Origin: Mortierella sp. BCC40632
Taxonomy: Eukaryota > Mortierellomycota > Mortierellomycetes > Mortierellales > Mortierellaceae
Direction: 5' to 3'
Length of the DNA stretch: 64,000 bases
NCBI GenBank assembly: GCA_011634665.1
Contig: WAEK01000008.1
Location: forward strand, 2,473,501-2,537,500
Made by a program: the position numbers and the translations under genes. The notes below the pieces were generated by a model. The model searched no databases, was not told where the DNA came from, and was given only the letters and a program-made list of their open reading frames with translations. Positions 1 to 12,852 of the stretch are shown here, one piece after another. The first letter of the stretch is position 1; each line of letters opens with the position of its first letter.

Positions 1-105
1 AAAGAATGCCAAGGTTCAACCGTTGTCACCGATGGCGATTTTGGCTTGGTTGAGGAGGACGAGGAAACTGAACCTGTTATAGTGACAACAAGTGATATGT
101 ATTAA
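1..105 (+). CDS. possible 3' end of an unknown gene (acidic C-terminus)
   Basis: A frame open from the first base of the window reads 34 codons and stops at TAA (103-105). It ends in an acidic stretch (LVEEDEETEPVIV). Nothing in it is a recognisable domain and 34 open codons can arise by chance, so this is only a candidate tail of a gene that starts left of the window. Confidence 0.22.
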   Translation, partial: KECQGSTVVTDGDFGLVEEDEETEPVIVTTSDMY

Positions 106-3100
106 AAAAAAAAAAAAAATTGAACGGGTCTGGAAAGCGTTGAGAAAACTGACGAGAGGTGGGCGGGACTTGCCATTGTCATTTGTTCCAGAATCATCCT
201 GTAAGGCGACGTCTGGGGTCTTGGTTGATATGCTGTCTTCTTCTACATCTGTAGTTCGAAACGAACCAGAATGATGAGTGGGGAGTGGGGAGCAGAACAT
301 TTTCCATAGTTCTCTTTGTTCAAAAGCTTACCCTCTCGATCAACTTCGCTCCTGACTTGGTCAGTTTGTGGAAGAGACTCTTTGACCTCTTGAATCTCTT
401 TTATGGTCAAGCAAGGGGCAAACAAACAAAAAAAAAAGTGCGGCAAAGGTTAGGAAACCAATCCAAGTCATAGTTCTTGCAAAGAGACAAATCCTGCCAT
501 GTGTAGCCCTTTACTTTGCTCGTAAAATTGCTCCATTTTCTGGGCCAGATATCGACTGGGTTCCGCGAAGGAAGAGAGAGGCCCAAGTAGAGTAATTTAT
601 CGTATGAGCTTCACAGACCACCATATCCACCATCAACCCCTTCTCGCCATTACTCTCTCTACCACCATCCACCTCACTCGTCTTTATAAGACTCCCACAT
701 CCAAACATATCCGAATTTAGCTGCATGAAGGCGCTCAATTCTGCCAACGAGCTTTAAGTTTGTCATGCATCAGTATGTCTGGTGGTCTCGTGTGATTGGA
801 AGAGGACGAGTAGGATGTTGTTCGACGCACCTCACTTTGGGGTGTTTAGAGCGCATCTGAGGGAGCGATGTGGTCCTTTAGACATTAGTTAGCAACATCA
901 GTCTCCCGCCATTCTCTGCTAGGGTGCTGATGTGGTGTCTAAACCCTGAACAACATCGTCGACTCTGGTGATTGACGAGCAGGTCAATGACCATTGTTCC
1001 TTGGTTTGGTAAATGGTACTCGTCATGACATCTTTCATGAAATGTTTTCCCAAGTCCGGTGCAAGGCTCGCTTCATGATGCTTCGGCATCATCGTCCGCG
1101 TCTGTGCTAATTACCTTTTGTGGTCCGGAGAGGATTACTGTTTTCCTTGCAAACGGGTGGCCAAAGGGTGTCGACTCTGTCCCCTATCACAGGAGAGTAT
1201 CGGCGTGTTGCTTACGCTTCGGGGAGCTCTCTTTCTCCCATGTTAAAGTCTTTTGGGGATCGCATCTGCAAGGTGGCGGTAGAGCTCTTTTGTGCGTCGC
1301 ACGTCTTTTTTTGTTCCTGCATTTGTAGACGTGTGTGATGACAAGGTGGTCGGTCCCAGCTTGGGAGTAAAGCTGCTGTGGTGCAGGCAGTGTTTTACTC
1401 CACGCTGTTGGATATGGAAGGAGGTGAGGATTCACTGCTGAGTGAGAGCATCCCTATTAATCCCTGTCCTCTCTTGTTGACGCGGTTGGAGATGATTTCT
1501 CCAACGCGTTTTTTTTCTGTCAAGGCTCTTTCAAGATATGGCTCTAGTCGAGTCCCTGCTCTTCCTTTGCACCCTACCCACAGGCAAGGCACTCTACACA
1601 TTATTCTCATCTCTATATGGCGGTGCTTCTGCTGGTGTACGGGCGAGTTTAGACATGACATCAAAACGATCAGAGTAACGCTAGAGCAGGAGCTTTCACA
1701 TATCGGCTTGTTATTCTATTCATTGCCAAATTGTACAATAAATCAGTCTTAAGACATGCTTGATGCTATTGAGCGTGAATGAAATCCAAGCTTCACATTG
1801 AGGTCCACCCTACCATGAATCTTGTACTAGATCTCGTAACTTTGAAGTCCTGTTCGCACCAGAGTTTGCTTTGGAGAATTTGGGTCGCCCTTACATCATT
1901 TCCGTTTGACCATCTAGCTGGATAACAACGTTTGAATGAGACGCTTTGGTCGTCTATCACTCCTAGAATTCTCAGCTCATCACAAAAGACATCAAGGAAA
2001 AAAAAAAAAAAAACTAGTTTGAAGTGTTATCCCACCCCTGACTTGTCGAGTGCCTGGATAGAACCCGGAGAGCAAAGAAAGAGAGAGTGTGAGCTCGGAC
2101 GATGCTCGGGTTTTGACAACCTGACCCGACAGGGGAGAGGGAAGGATCAACTCTTGCGGATAAAACATAGGACCTTTTGAATCTCGGTCTTGCAAAAAAG
2201 ATGTTGGCTGTGGAGGAGGGAGGCTCACTTTGCATCTGAGGGTTGGGTGTGTCAAAGGGGGAGAGGGGTCTATGCCAGTCTGAAGTTTGTTCAGAAAAAA
2301 AAAAAAAAAAAAAAAAAGCAGAGTCAATTTCGATATGCGAGCGCCTCTGCGCCTCTCTTTCTCTATCTTTCCTCTTCCTCTGTCTTGGCACGCGTGGCTC
2401 AGAAAGAGGAAGCTAGCAGGTGGGAAAAATACTAATATATGAGGCTATTGCCTCCGTGTTTCCCATCATGGGTGATTTTTTCCTTGGCAAGCCGGACTTC
2501 GTACACAATGCTCTCCTTTTTTCTTTTCTTTTTTTGGTGAGCCTGAAAACGCTTTCGGATATGGTAATGTTACCAGGGTTTAGGACACTATAGCCATTGG
2601 ATCTGATGATGAAGGTATAGTTTTAGGGTTTGGCAAAAACATGGCGCCGGGTTAGGTAAAGTCTTGGCAATTTGCAAGCCAAGAAAATGATCAAAGCTTA
2701 GGCTGGACGGAGTTGCTTCTTGACCGAGGTCGGACTATAGTTCTTTTGAGAGGGATAGATAGGTAGATAGATAGATAGATAGGTACAGAGAGAGAAAGCG
2801 AAGGAGAAAGAGAAAGGAGACGATTAAGGTGGATTTTCTCTCGCACTAAACCTCCATGTAAGGGGGGGATAAAGTGTCTTTGTCGACTATGGGTAGTTGT
2901 ATAAAGGTGACTAGCTACTTTACATTCCGTCTCTACTACATGCTATTGAAGTTGGCCACTAGATGATCAAATGAAGATCAGGTTTGTCCAGTCATAGTTC
3001 GACCTGATCTTCAGGTATAGTCAGGATGAAGATCGAATAGAGATAAGAAATGGTGGCAACGAGGGGAGAACAAGAGAGAAGAGAAAGAGAGAAAAAGAGA

Positions 3101-3750
3101 GAGAAAATAGGAGAAAAGAGTGGATAGAGATCATTGCTGACTGCCAAGAATGGATGGGCAAAGACTTGAGTGCCATGCCTGATTAATGTGTGACAAAGTT
3201 CAGAGACACACAGCCAAAGGGGAAGGCGATTTGAGAGCACAAGGGCCAAGAGGACACAGCCCTGCTGCCAGCTGTCAAGTCAATTGAAAAAAAAAAAAGA
3301 TCGTCGAACGGATGGATGACAAGTCATGGCTGGTAGGAGGCAAACAAACAAACTGGCTGTAGCCAGGAATCCACAGAGACTCAAAGTAGGAAAGGAGGAA
3401 GAGAGGGAGAGGGAGTAGAGAGGCTTTGGACAAGGTCTGGACTACAGTCGATGATCCCCAGCCCAGGGCAAAGGGCACAGACGGACAGGGCAGTGCCTGG
3501 TCTGGCTATGTGTGTAGTGGGCAGAGCAGAGCCAAAATGATTGAATATCGAATTGCGCGACCAAAAGACAGAGCGTGTACACGAGGGCGTGGCATTGGGC
3601 AAGGCTCTGGCTAAAATTATCGCCTTGACCTGTCTGTCCCTGGCCCTGGCGCTCTGAAATGGCTGCAGTCAGCAGCCAAAAGGAAACAACAGGAACAACA
3701 ACAGCAACAGAGGTGGTTTATAATCCTGTCCATCCTGCCGGGATCATTGG
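106..3750. other. intergenic, no supportable gene
   Basis: Only short unrelated open frames occur on either strand, many made of low-complexity sequence. Visible simple repeats are A-tracts near 105-119, 2000-2014 and 2296-2318, a GATA-type microsatellite at 2754-2785 and a GA-rich stretch near 3070-3120. The right end is the upstream region of the P4-ATPase gene. Confidence 0.6.
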
Positions 3751-3758
3751 CCCCGACC

Positions 3759-3766
3759 TATAAATA
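3759..3766 (+). promoter_or_regulatory. TATA box, probable promoter of the P4-ATPase gene
   Basis: TATAAATA lies in a GC-balanced context just ahead of a long pyrimidine-rich tract, the usual arrangement in front of well-expressed fungal genes. It is about 720 bp upstream of the proposed start codon, so the leader must be long or contain an intron. Confidence 0.5.
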
Positions 3767-3789
3767 CAGCCAGCAGTGGGACCAAGCCG

Positions 3790-4478
3790 ACCCTCTTTCT
3801 CTCACACTCTCTTTCTTAGTTACTCGCTCCCTGTCTCTGTCGGTTGATTGATTGATTGCTGGCTCTTTTGCAATCATTCGTCTGCTCATCCTTTTCTTCC
3901 TCCTTCACCTCCTCCTCCTCCTCTCTCTTTCTCTCTTTCTCTCTTTCTCTCTCACTCTCACTCTCTTTTTTTTCCCTACACCTTCTCTCCTCGTCCTCCT
4001 CGTCCTCTCTTCCTCTCTCTCTCTCTTGCTCTCTTTCCGATTCTTGCGGCGATGAATAAATCCTCCTTCTTCACCTTGGGCTCAACACCTCCACACCACG
4101 GCCCTGCTCCCTCAGTCTGTCTGTTCTCCTCTTCCTCCTCCCCCCTCTCTTTCAAATCACCTCCCATCTCCACCGTCTACATCACATTCTCGACATTAGC
4201 CCACACGCACATCCCTGTTTACTTCTCCCGCTTCATCAAAGCATGCATTGCCCACTACTGTAGATCTATCCTTCTCGCACTCGCTCACACTCGCACTCTC
4301 TCTTGCTACGATTTCTACGATTTTTTTTTGTTTATTTCCTCGCATCAACATTTGTTTCAGTCGCACCATTTCAACAGCACATCCTCTCTTTCTCTCCTCT
4401 CTCTCTCTCTGTCTCTTTTTTCTTTTTCTTTTTCTGTTTCTTTAAAAAGAAAAAAAAAAAAAAAAGCCTTGATTGCGA
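3790..4478 (+). promoter_or_regulatory. CT-rich 5' leader of the P4-ATPase gene
   Basis: Nearly all of this stretch is C and T, with CTCTCT and TCCTCC runs, an A-tract at 4451-4465 and upstream ATGs (for example 4052). The Ser/Leu-rich frames it spells are by-products of the composition. It may contain a leader intron; splice sites cannot be fixed from sequence alone. Confidence 0.4.
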
Positions 4479-5241
4479 ATGCATACCAGAAGAAGCAGGC
4501 CGATGGAGTATCTACATCGCGCCATTCCACATCCGATCCGCCGGTTGTTCATGGGTTCAGCACGGAACAGTGAAGGGGCAGGACCTGAGGACAGCTATCG
4601 ACTGCGACGAATGGAGTCGCATGCGTCGATGGCAGGGGCAGGTCGTCGCCGGCGACGTATCTTTTTGAATATCACGCCCGAGTCGATTGAACAGGATGCA
4701 GATGGACCTATGAAGACCACTACCTTGCCAACGTATCCAGTCAACAAGATTACGACCTCGGTAAGGTTGAGAGATACATCGTGTTTATTGATTGGGAGGG
4801 AAAGGGAGAAGAGTTTTTTTTTTTTTTTTTTCCAGCGGTTGAACACAGAACTTGAGGAGTCAGTGCTGCATCGTCCCATATTACCCACATTGCCATCTAA
4901 AAATGGATCAGAAAATAGGTTAGGAGGTGGGGGGGGGGAGAGAGAGAGAGAGAGAGAGAGAGGCATTGAGAGAAAGATAGAGAGAGGAGACCGACCAGCA
5001 TTCCCAGGGGTGTTGGACACACATACAGATCGGAGCATCTGCGAGTTGTATTTTTTTTTTTTTTTTTTTTTTACTTTCTGGCTCTAGACAATTTGGCTGA
5101 TCTCGGTGCTCGGCAAACATATTGGCCGACCGGGGACGCGAACGCGCGGGGTCCGAGGTTTGAGAGAGCCAAGACACATGTGCTTTTTCTCTTTCTTCTT
5201 TTTTCTCTTCTCAGCAGGGGTTCATTCAGAATATCCATCCG

Positions 5242-5283
<42 letters not shown>

Positions 5284-8200
5284 GAGCCATGGGCACGGAT
5301 AGAGAGGGATTAACAACCTCCGCTTTAATCGAAGTCTGTGGTCTGCTCACTCGATTGGCTGAGCAGGTCCAGGCTGTGGTTCTTTTTTTGACAGCAGCCC
5401 TGTTGCTCGTCATTTTCGGCTCAGGGCGCTCCTGTAAATATGAGAGAAGAGAGAGAAAGAGAGAGAGAGAGAGGCCGGGGCGGAAAATGAGAGCCGTGGT
5501 TGAGTCGATGGAGTGAGCGGCAGATCTGGTAGTGGTAGTGGCTGGTCGGATGAAAGGTAATCCCCTGGGCCCACTGATTGCGTCGTCTTTGTGGTCGTCG
5601 TTGATCGTTGTTGTCCCCTGACCCAATCCAGAGCCCGGGCGCAGTAGGAGAGAGAGAGAGAGAGAGAGAGAGAAAGAAAGAAAGAGAGAGAGAAAGATAC
5701 CAAGAAAACATCCTCCTCCAATCGTTCCTCTCACTGATCTTTTTTTGTATTTGTTTGTCCTCTGGGATATTGCGATCAATCATTCTCCACCTCCTATCCC
5801 TCTAGAAATACGACCTCTTCACGTTCGTGCCCAAAAACCTGTTTGAGCAGTTCAGGCGTCTTGCCAATCTCTACTTTCTCTTTGTCGCCGGCCTCTCCAT
5901 TGCTCCCATCCTCGGCGGTTTCGCTCCCTTCCTGACCTTCCTCCCGCTCATCTTCATCATTTCTGTCACCGCCATCAAAGATGCCATCGAGGACTGGAAG
6001 CGTCGCAAATCAGACGAGGCTCTCAACAATGCCCCTGTCATTCTCCTCCGCAATTGGATCAACACCAACCACTCCTCCGCCACCTCTTCTAGGATGCAGG
6101 CCATCCGCTCTGCCATCAGTAACTTCTTTAACGGCTTCTCCAAGAAACGCCCCTCTGAGGATCCTGCCCACAACCGTGCAGCTCTCCTCAACCTTGCTGC
6201 TGCAACAACTCCTAGTGGTCGGTCGGAGCAGACTTCTTACTTTGATTCAACAAGCTACGGGCAGGATACTGCTGGCAGGTCCGCCCAGAACCCAACATTT
6301 CGACGCAAGGTCCCCCACTCGGTGCTCAACCATATCGAGCCCAACTCTGGACGGACAGTGCCCTCATTTTCAAGAGAGGGCGCTCGGTGGCAGGATTCCA
6401 CTTGGCAAGACGTCAAAGTGGGTGACATTGTGTACCTCATGAATGATGACCCCATCCCGGCCGATATTGTTATCTTGTCGACATCAGAGCCCGATGGGCT
6501 GTGCTTTATCGAGACCAAGAATCTGGACGGCGAAACCAACCTCAAGATTCGCAGAGGTTTGAACGCGACGTCTGGAATTAGGACTGCGGCCGATGTTGAG
6601 CGTGCGTCATTCTATGTCGAGTCCGAAGCACCTCACGCCAACTTGTATTCGTATCAGGGAGCACTCAAATGGCTCGTCTCCGATGGTGCAGACATGCCTG
6701 CTAGCAACCGAGTCGTCCACAACAAAACTGAATCCATTACCATCAACGAAATCCTGTTGCGCGGATGTGTCCTCAGGAATACAGAATACATTATTGGCAT
6801 GGTCCTCTTTACTGGCACCGACACAAAGATTATGCTCAACTCTGGAGATACGCCCAGCAAGCGCAGTCGAATCGAGAAGGATCTCAACTTTCATGTATGT
6901 CATAGTCATTTTTTTTCTTCTTCTTCTTTCCTTCCTTCAGTGTTGTCTACTCTGTCACTCTTTACTCAACGCCACCGCGCTCTGTCTTCCCTTGCGATCT
7001 TGGTCCTTAGATTGTGATGAACTTTATCATCTTGTTTGCGCTCTCCATCGGTTCAGCTATTGCTAATGGTGTCATCTCTAGCGATACGGCAAACAGCTCG
7101 GCCACTTTCTTTGAGTTTGGTGCAGATGCCGACACACCATTCATGTCTGCTTTTATTACCTTCTGGTGAGGACCTACAACCGCCATGTCTGAATGATTCT
7201 AGGAAATATTAGAGTATACAGTCTAACTCTTGCCAATCCACTTCTTTGTCTTATGTGTGTGCTCCTCAGGTCTTGCTTGATTTTGTATCAGAACATCGTA
7301 CCCATTTCCCTGTATATTAGTATCGAGATCGTCAAGACGGCTCAGGCATACTTTATTCACAAGGACATTGACATGTATGACGAGCGTGTGAACCAGGCAT
7401 GTACTCCCAAGACCTGGAACATCTCCGATGACCTTGGACAGATCGAATACATCTTTTCTGACAAAACAGGTACCCTCACCCAGAATGTCATGGAGTTTCA
7501 AAAATGTACCATCAACGGAATCGACTATGGTATCGGTGAGACAGATGCGACACGAGGCCAAAAGGTGCGAGGCGATGGCGAGTACGAGCCCATGGAGTTT
7601 GAATCGGACGAGGACTATCTGCAGAAGCTGGACATGGAGAGGATCAAGATGAAGACCGCCATGGACAAATTATTCCTCAACAAGTATTACTCGGACAAAA
7701 CCACATTCATCGATTCAGACTTGTTCATTGATATGGCCGACCCCAACTCGAAACATGCCAAAGCCATCGTGAACTTTTGGACAGCCGTGGCAGTTTGTCA
7801 CACTGTTCTCACGGAGCGGGATATGGAGTTGAGTCCGAACAAGATTGAGTACAAGGCTCAGTCTCCGGATGAGGCAGCTCTCGTCTCTACGGCCCGTGAC
7901 GTCGGATTTGTATTCCTGGAGAAGCAAGGTCCCATCATGCATTTGGAGATCATGGGTCAACATCGAACATATGAGATTTTGAATATCCTAGAGTTCAACT
8001 CGACTCGAAAGCGCATGTCAATCATTCTGCGACCCCCAGAGGGTGGAATTGTTCTTGTTTGTAAAGGAGCCGACAGTGTTATTTATGAGCGTCTGGACAA
8101 CAATGATGAACAAAGCAAGTTGCGCGAGGATACTCTTGTCGATCTGGAACGGTTTGCCAACGAAGGTATGAGACTGAAAGAGTCTTTCTAGGCAGCACTT

Positions 8201-10999
8201 TTCTTTGTCTGTATTTTTTTTTTTTTTTAGAAAGACAGTACTAACAGGAACCTTTTCTATTAATCACATCATCCATAGGTCTTCGTACGCTTTGCCTTGC
8301 TTATCGAAAGATCAGTGAAGAAGAGTATGCTGAATGGCTAGTCAATTACGAGGAAGCCTCTAGCACGATCCACAACCGCGAGGAGAATATTGAGAATGTT
8401 TGTGAGGAAATCGAGCACTCTATGCTATTGTTGGGTGGCACTGCTATTGAGGATCGTCTGCAGGAAGGAGTTCCCGAGTGTATTGCTCTCCTCTCTCGTG
8501 CAGGCATCAAACTCTGGGTTCTGACAGGCGACAAGGTCGAAACTGCTATCAACATTGGCTTTGCGTGCAACCTTTTGCAAAAAGACATGATCCTCATCAT
8601 TATCCAGGCTCAGGACAAGGACGAGACGCTTGAGCAGATGAGAAAGGCACTCGACAAATTCTGGGGTAGGGAAGCTCAAAAGGATCCCGAGTTGATGAAC
8701 AAGTCCCATGCATTGATCATTGACGGCGAGACTCTCAAGTATGCTCTGTCTCCGGATTTGAATGGAATGCTTCTTGATGTCGGCAAACGGTGCAAGTCTG
8801 TCATTTGTTGCCGTGTGTCGCCGCTGCAGAAGGCAAAGGTTGTGAGCATGGTCAAGCGCGGTCTGGATGTGATGACCCTCTCCATCGGAGATGGTGCGAA
8901 CGATGTGTCGATGATTCAGGAAGCGAACATTGGAGTTGGTATTGCAGGAGAAGAAGGTCGTCAAGCTGTCATGGCCTCTGACTTTGCCATTGCACAGTTC
9001 CGTTACCTGTCGAAGCTGTTGTTGGTCCATGGACGATGGTCTTATATTCGTATCTCGGAGATGATTCTGACATTTTTTTACAAGAATATTGTCTGGACCT
9101 TGACTATTTTCTGGTTCCAGTTCTATTCTGGGTAAGTTCCTTTGGCGTGTTCTCTACTCTGAGGAGAGGTGAAGGAGGGCCTTTTGAAGGGCTTACTAAC
9201 CATTTCATTTTTTTTCTACTCTCTGATTGAACAGATTTACGGCTCTTCTCCTGTTCGACTATACCCTTGTTATCCTTTACAATCTTTTGTTCACATCCCT
9301 TCCAATCATGTTTATGGGCGCCTTTGACCAGGATGTTGACGCCAAAACATCGATGCAGTTTCCAGCACTTTATCTTCGCGGTATCAAACAGAAGCACTTT
9401 ACACGAAGCAAGTTCTGGCTCTATGTACTGGATGCTCTCTACCAGTCGCTTATCTGCTTCTTTGTCCCCTGGTATCTTTCGAACGACGTCTACGTCAATG
9501 GTCGGAGCACGAATGACCTCGTGTCCTTGGGCACTCTGATCTCGGCTTGCTCAGTTGTGGTTGCGAACCTTTACGTGGGCCTGAACATGTTCCATTGGAC
9601 CAATATGATTTTCACCGTCATCTTTGGATCGATCGTGTCGTTCTTCCTGTACAGCTGGGTCTATGCAAACTTTTTCACAATCGACAACACGTTCTATGGC
9701 ATGGATGCGATCCTTCTTGCAAGTCCGGGCTTTTGGTTTGCGATTATATTGTCAGTGATCCTGACCATGCTTCCTCATTATGTTTACAAGTTTGCCCGGC
9801 AATACCTGAAACCAAACGACATCATTATTGTTCGCGAGCAACTGTACAAGGAGAAGAACCCTTCCAAGAAGGAGCGTCGTGCAAGAAAGATGAAGGCCAT
9901 GGCTATGCGGGAGACAGAGTTGAATGCCAGAAGGAAAGCAAAGGCACTGGATGCAGACTTGGAGGGTCGCGCTGCCAGTATTAACAGCCATGTACTTCGG
10001 GACGATGAGCTTGAAGATGCAGACCTGGGTCATGCCCCCATCGTCAAGAACACGCCCACCATCCTCTCGCCCAAGGATCCTGACAGTCAAAAACCAGGAG
10101 ACATTCGTCAGCGTCAACCGTCACCTATACCAACTATGGGCAAGAGACTGGATGATATTTATTTGCTTCAAGGAACACCTGTTGGAGATCCGTTGATTGG
10201 CGCACAGCCAGGCCGCGAAGTGAATGGAGTACCCCGGATGCCCTCCAGCCTCGCCCCAGGCTATCCTTTGAACCAGGGCAGTCCATTCGAGCAACAGGGC
10301 TTTGCGAGAGCTGGCACTCTCGAACCCCCATTGGAGGAATATGAGCAGAATGGATATCCATCTCCTTCATTCTCGTTTAACCAAGAATCAGCCTCTGCCG
10401 CTGCTACTGGACATGGAGCCTCTCCAGGAGCACTTCACCGAGCGGGTTCCAAGACTACAGCGGCGGATCGACCAAAGATTAAGCGTCAGAGTACTGTGTC
10501 GATTCCAGTGGGTAGCAACTTCAAGTTTATGGGCGATGACCTTTCACCCACGACTGCACATGGCAATCCCAACCGCGGTTCGACTGGACCAGGCCATACA
10601 GGATTTGCCTTTTCGGCCGATGATGCCTCAGCGTTCAAATACACTCATCTCAATCGAAACTCGAGTTCCCCGAACGAGTCCCGAATCCATAATGCGGCAG
10701 TTGCGAGAGCAGAGAGGAAAGAACTTCAGTATTCCTCTTCAACGACAGGGACCCCTCGATCGCGACATCAGTCTCAGGGATCGAAGCATAGTATTGAGAC
10801 GAATGAGGTACGATCTATTTTTGATGTACCTAGATCTGAGCGACCGACTGGAGCAGCAGCACCACGATATGAAAAGTCGCCTTCACCGCCTCCACGATGT
10901 GATACGACGGCGGTCGAGTCACGGCCTCGTCGAGATTCGTTGTTGGCGAGAAGACATCCGACTTTGCCTGAAGAGGGAGGAAGGGATAGTGGAATGTAG
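4479..10999 (+). CDS. P4-ATPase phospholipid flippase, DNF1/2-like
   Basis: Proposed exons are 4479-4760, 5806-6894, 7011-7165, 7270-8165, 8279-9131 and 9235-10999. They join in frame to 1679 aa, and every junction restores family sequence (for example NKITTS/KYDLFTF). The protein should move phospholipids from the outer to the inner leaflet of plasma or endosomal membranes, normally with a Cdc50/Lem3-type partner. Seen: TM1-2 after PKNLFEQFRRLANLYF; actuator motif DGET at 335-338 with an extra Ser-rich insert (about 175-288); PISL in TM4; catalytic DKTGT with Asp573; nucleotide-binding KGAD at 774; GDGANDVSMIQEA from 1011; six C-terminal TM segments to about 1279; then a polar 400-residue tail. 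The insert and the long length fit the Dnf1/2 class better than Drs2 or Neo1. The start is the ATG nearest the conserved N-terminus; upstream ATGs lie in the CT-rich leader. The frame is intact throughout. Confidence 0.93.
4761..5805 (+). repeat. long first intron of the P4-ATPase gene, rich in GA microsatellites
   Basis: This intron (GTAAGG...CTCTAG) is 1045 bp, while the other four are 103-116 bp. It holds GA tracts near 4939-4964, 5245-5280, 5446-5472 and 5649-5697 and T-tracts near 4815-4832 and 5050-5072. The exon ends match conserved P4-ATPase residues on both sides, so the boundaries are well supported. A regulatory role or a hidden exon is possible but not shown. Confidence 0.7.
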
Positions 11000-11428
11000 A
11001 TAGTGTAAAGTTGTTTTTTTTTTTTTTTTTTTTTTTCTTTTTTCTTTCCTTTTATTCCTTTTCTTCTTTTTTTTCTTTACAGGGAAATCGCATTTCGAAT
11101 TAAAAGAAAAAGAAAAAGAAAAAAGAAAACTGGGCATTTGATTATGGCATCAAGATTGAATGAACCCGAGACTTGGATTCAGTTGGTCCTCATAATCCTG
11201 CTCTCGACATTCTTGTTCAAAGGCTGTCTCAAGAAGAGCATGATTGGCAGTAAAGGAACGGCCGACTAAAGCTGAGAGGCAAGAGGAGGAGGAGGAGGAG
11301 AGAGGAGAGAGAGAGACTGATCTTTCCCAGAGTCTTTTTTTTTTAGAGGTCTTTTTGGTTTTTTAGCCCTTGACTATTCCGAGAGGCAGGAAGTTCTGAC
11401 CTTGGTTTGTTAAGGCACAAATTTCTCA

Positions 11429-11462
<34 letters not shown>

Positions 11463-11604
11463 GGGGGTATTCCTCTGTTTTGTTTTCTCATAGTCTTTTG
11501 ATTGTGTCTGTTGGCCAGGCTCTGAGAGTTGTGCGTCAAAAAAGAATTGAGCCCGAAAAAGGGACATTCAAACAAGAGCTCAAATGAAATTTGAGGGCAT
11601 TGTC
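11000..11604. other. 3' flank of the P4-ATPase gene with simple repeats
   Basis: A T-tract (11014-11036), a purine-rich stretch and a GT microsatellite with a following G-run (11431-11467) follow the stop codon. No gene is seen. Confidence 0.6.
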
Positions 11605-12530
11605 TTTTTGGCCCTTTTGGGTGTAGTACAAGAATAGACTTGGGCGAAGCAACGCTGCTCTCCTCTCCTCCCCTAAAAAAATATTTGGAGCTACTGCTGG
11701 CGCGATTCGAATCAGATTATTCCATTGTAGTTACCCGGCGAGCCTATTCGCGCATCTCACGCCTACCACTACAGCCTCCTTCCTCCCTCTCTTCCTCTCT
11801 TCTTTTTCCCTTCTTTCTCTTCTTTTCTAGTTTGCGGGCTATGACAACAGCCTAGGGCACTAAGGCTTTGTATTTTTTTTTCTGGAACTTCTCGGACTAT
11901 CTACCATTCTCTCTCTCTCTATAAACCACTTCTTCTTGATATGCGGACTTTCTTTTGAAGACTAGGCTCAATCGCTTTCATACGCTTCCTGGGTTCTATC
12001 ACGGGAAATCGGGAGGGAGAGGAGAATTTCCATTGCTTCCATTGCTGCTCTCTTGATGCTCACCTAGAGTAGCAACCTCTTTAATTTGGGACTTGTGTAG
12101 TTGCAGACTCCGATACATTTTCTCGATTATTTTCCCACACTTGGATTCTATCTCATTTTCTTCCGCTGGTAACACCAGCACCACCAACACACTTATTGTC
12201 TTCACACACTCTCTTTTCACTTGTTGCTCTACGTACTGTAATTGTTGCTTGAAAGTCTGTCAACCTCTATTTGCTCTCTCTCTCTCTCTCTCTCTCTCCC
12301 CATCTCACGTCTTGTATTCTCTCAATGTAGTCTTTCACCTTATCATATTCTCGGATCCTCTGCCAACAAAACAATCAAAACAAAAAGAATTGGTTCTTCC
12401 ATATTGTTTGGTTGTGTGAACTTTCATTCAGATTCAGCTCAGGAGGGTTCCAAGCAGTTGGCGAAAAAAAAAAAAAAAAAAAGCATTGAAGAAAGGAAAG
12501 GAGACTTCTCGACTTTATAGAAAACAGAGA

Positions 12531-12716
12531 TTAGATTGACCATCTGCAGCCACACTTGCAGCTTCCATTCTCACAATATGGGCCAGCACAGCGGAGAGTT
12601 TGACAATGATTTGACTGGTCGTTGGTGCAACCCACGTCGCACTTAGAGCCTTGGATAGTATTGGCAAAGGTCAAAGAGGTGATAGCAAGGACAATGGCCA
12701 GAGTCTTGATTTGCAT
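12531..12716 (-). CDS. small secreted cysteine-rich protein, type A
   Basis: The 61-aa product starts MQIKTLAIVLAITSLTFA, a clear secretion signal, and has a mature part of about 43 residues with eight cysteines at 26, 30, 38, 43, 48, 53, 55 and 57. The spacing from the second cysteine on is x7-x4-x4-x4-x-x. No intron is needed. This looks like a disulfide-stabilised extracellular peptide; whether it acts as an effector, antimicrobial or wall protein cannot be told. It shares signal peptide and cysteine spacing with the genes at 13856, 15198 and 16315, so all four form one family. A TATA-like element lies about 128 bp upstream. I do not recognise a named family. Confidence 0.75.
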   Translation of the reverse strand: MQIKTLAIVLAITSLTFANTIQGSKCDVGCTNDQSNHCQTLRCAGPYCENGSCKCGCRWSI

Positions 12717-12843
12717 GGTGGTTCAAGTCAGTCTTGGTTGGGTGTGGGAAAGATCTTGGAGTGAAGCACAAGAAGGAAAAAAAAATGTATAGCCTGAGTG
12801 TGTGTTTGAGAGGAGGAAAGAGGAAGAGGAAGAGAGAGAAAAG

Positions 12844-12852
12844 CTATTTATG
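12844..12852 (-). promoter_or_regulatory. TATA-like element of the type A gene
   Basis: On the minus strand this reads CATAAATAG, about 128 bp before the start codon. The same element occurs at the same distance before the duplicate gene at 15198. Confidence 0.45.

Noticed and set aside
16..300. 94-codon minus-strand frame at the left edge and similar frames at 243-746 and 1059-1752
   Set aside because: No recognisable domain, unusual composition, and no consistent splice model.
3848..4573. 241-codon Ser/Leu/His-rich + frame before the P4-ATPase
   Set aside because: It is the translation of a CT-rich leader, with two sister frames of the same low-complexity type, and it overlaps the better-supported first exon of the P4-ATPase in another frame.
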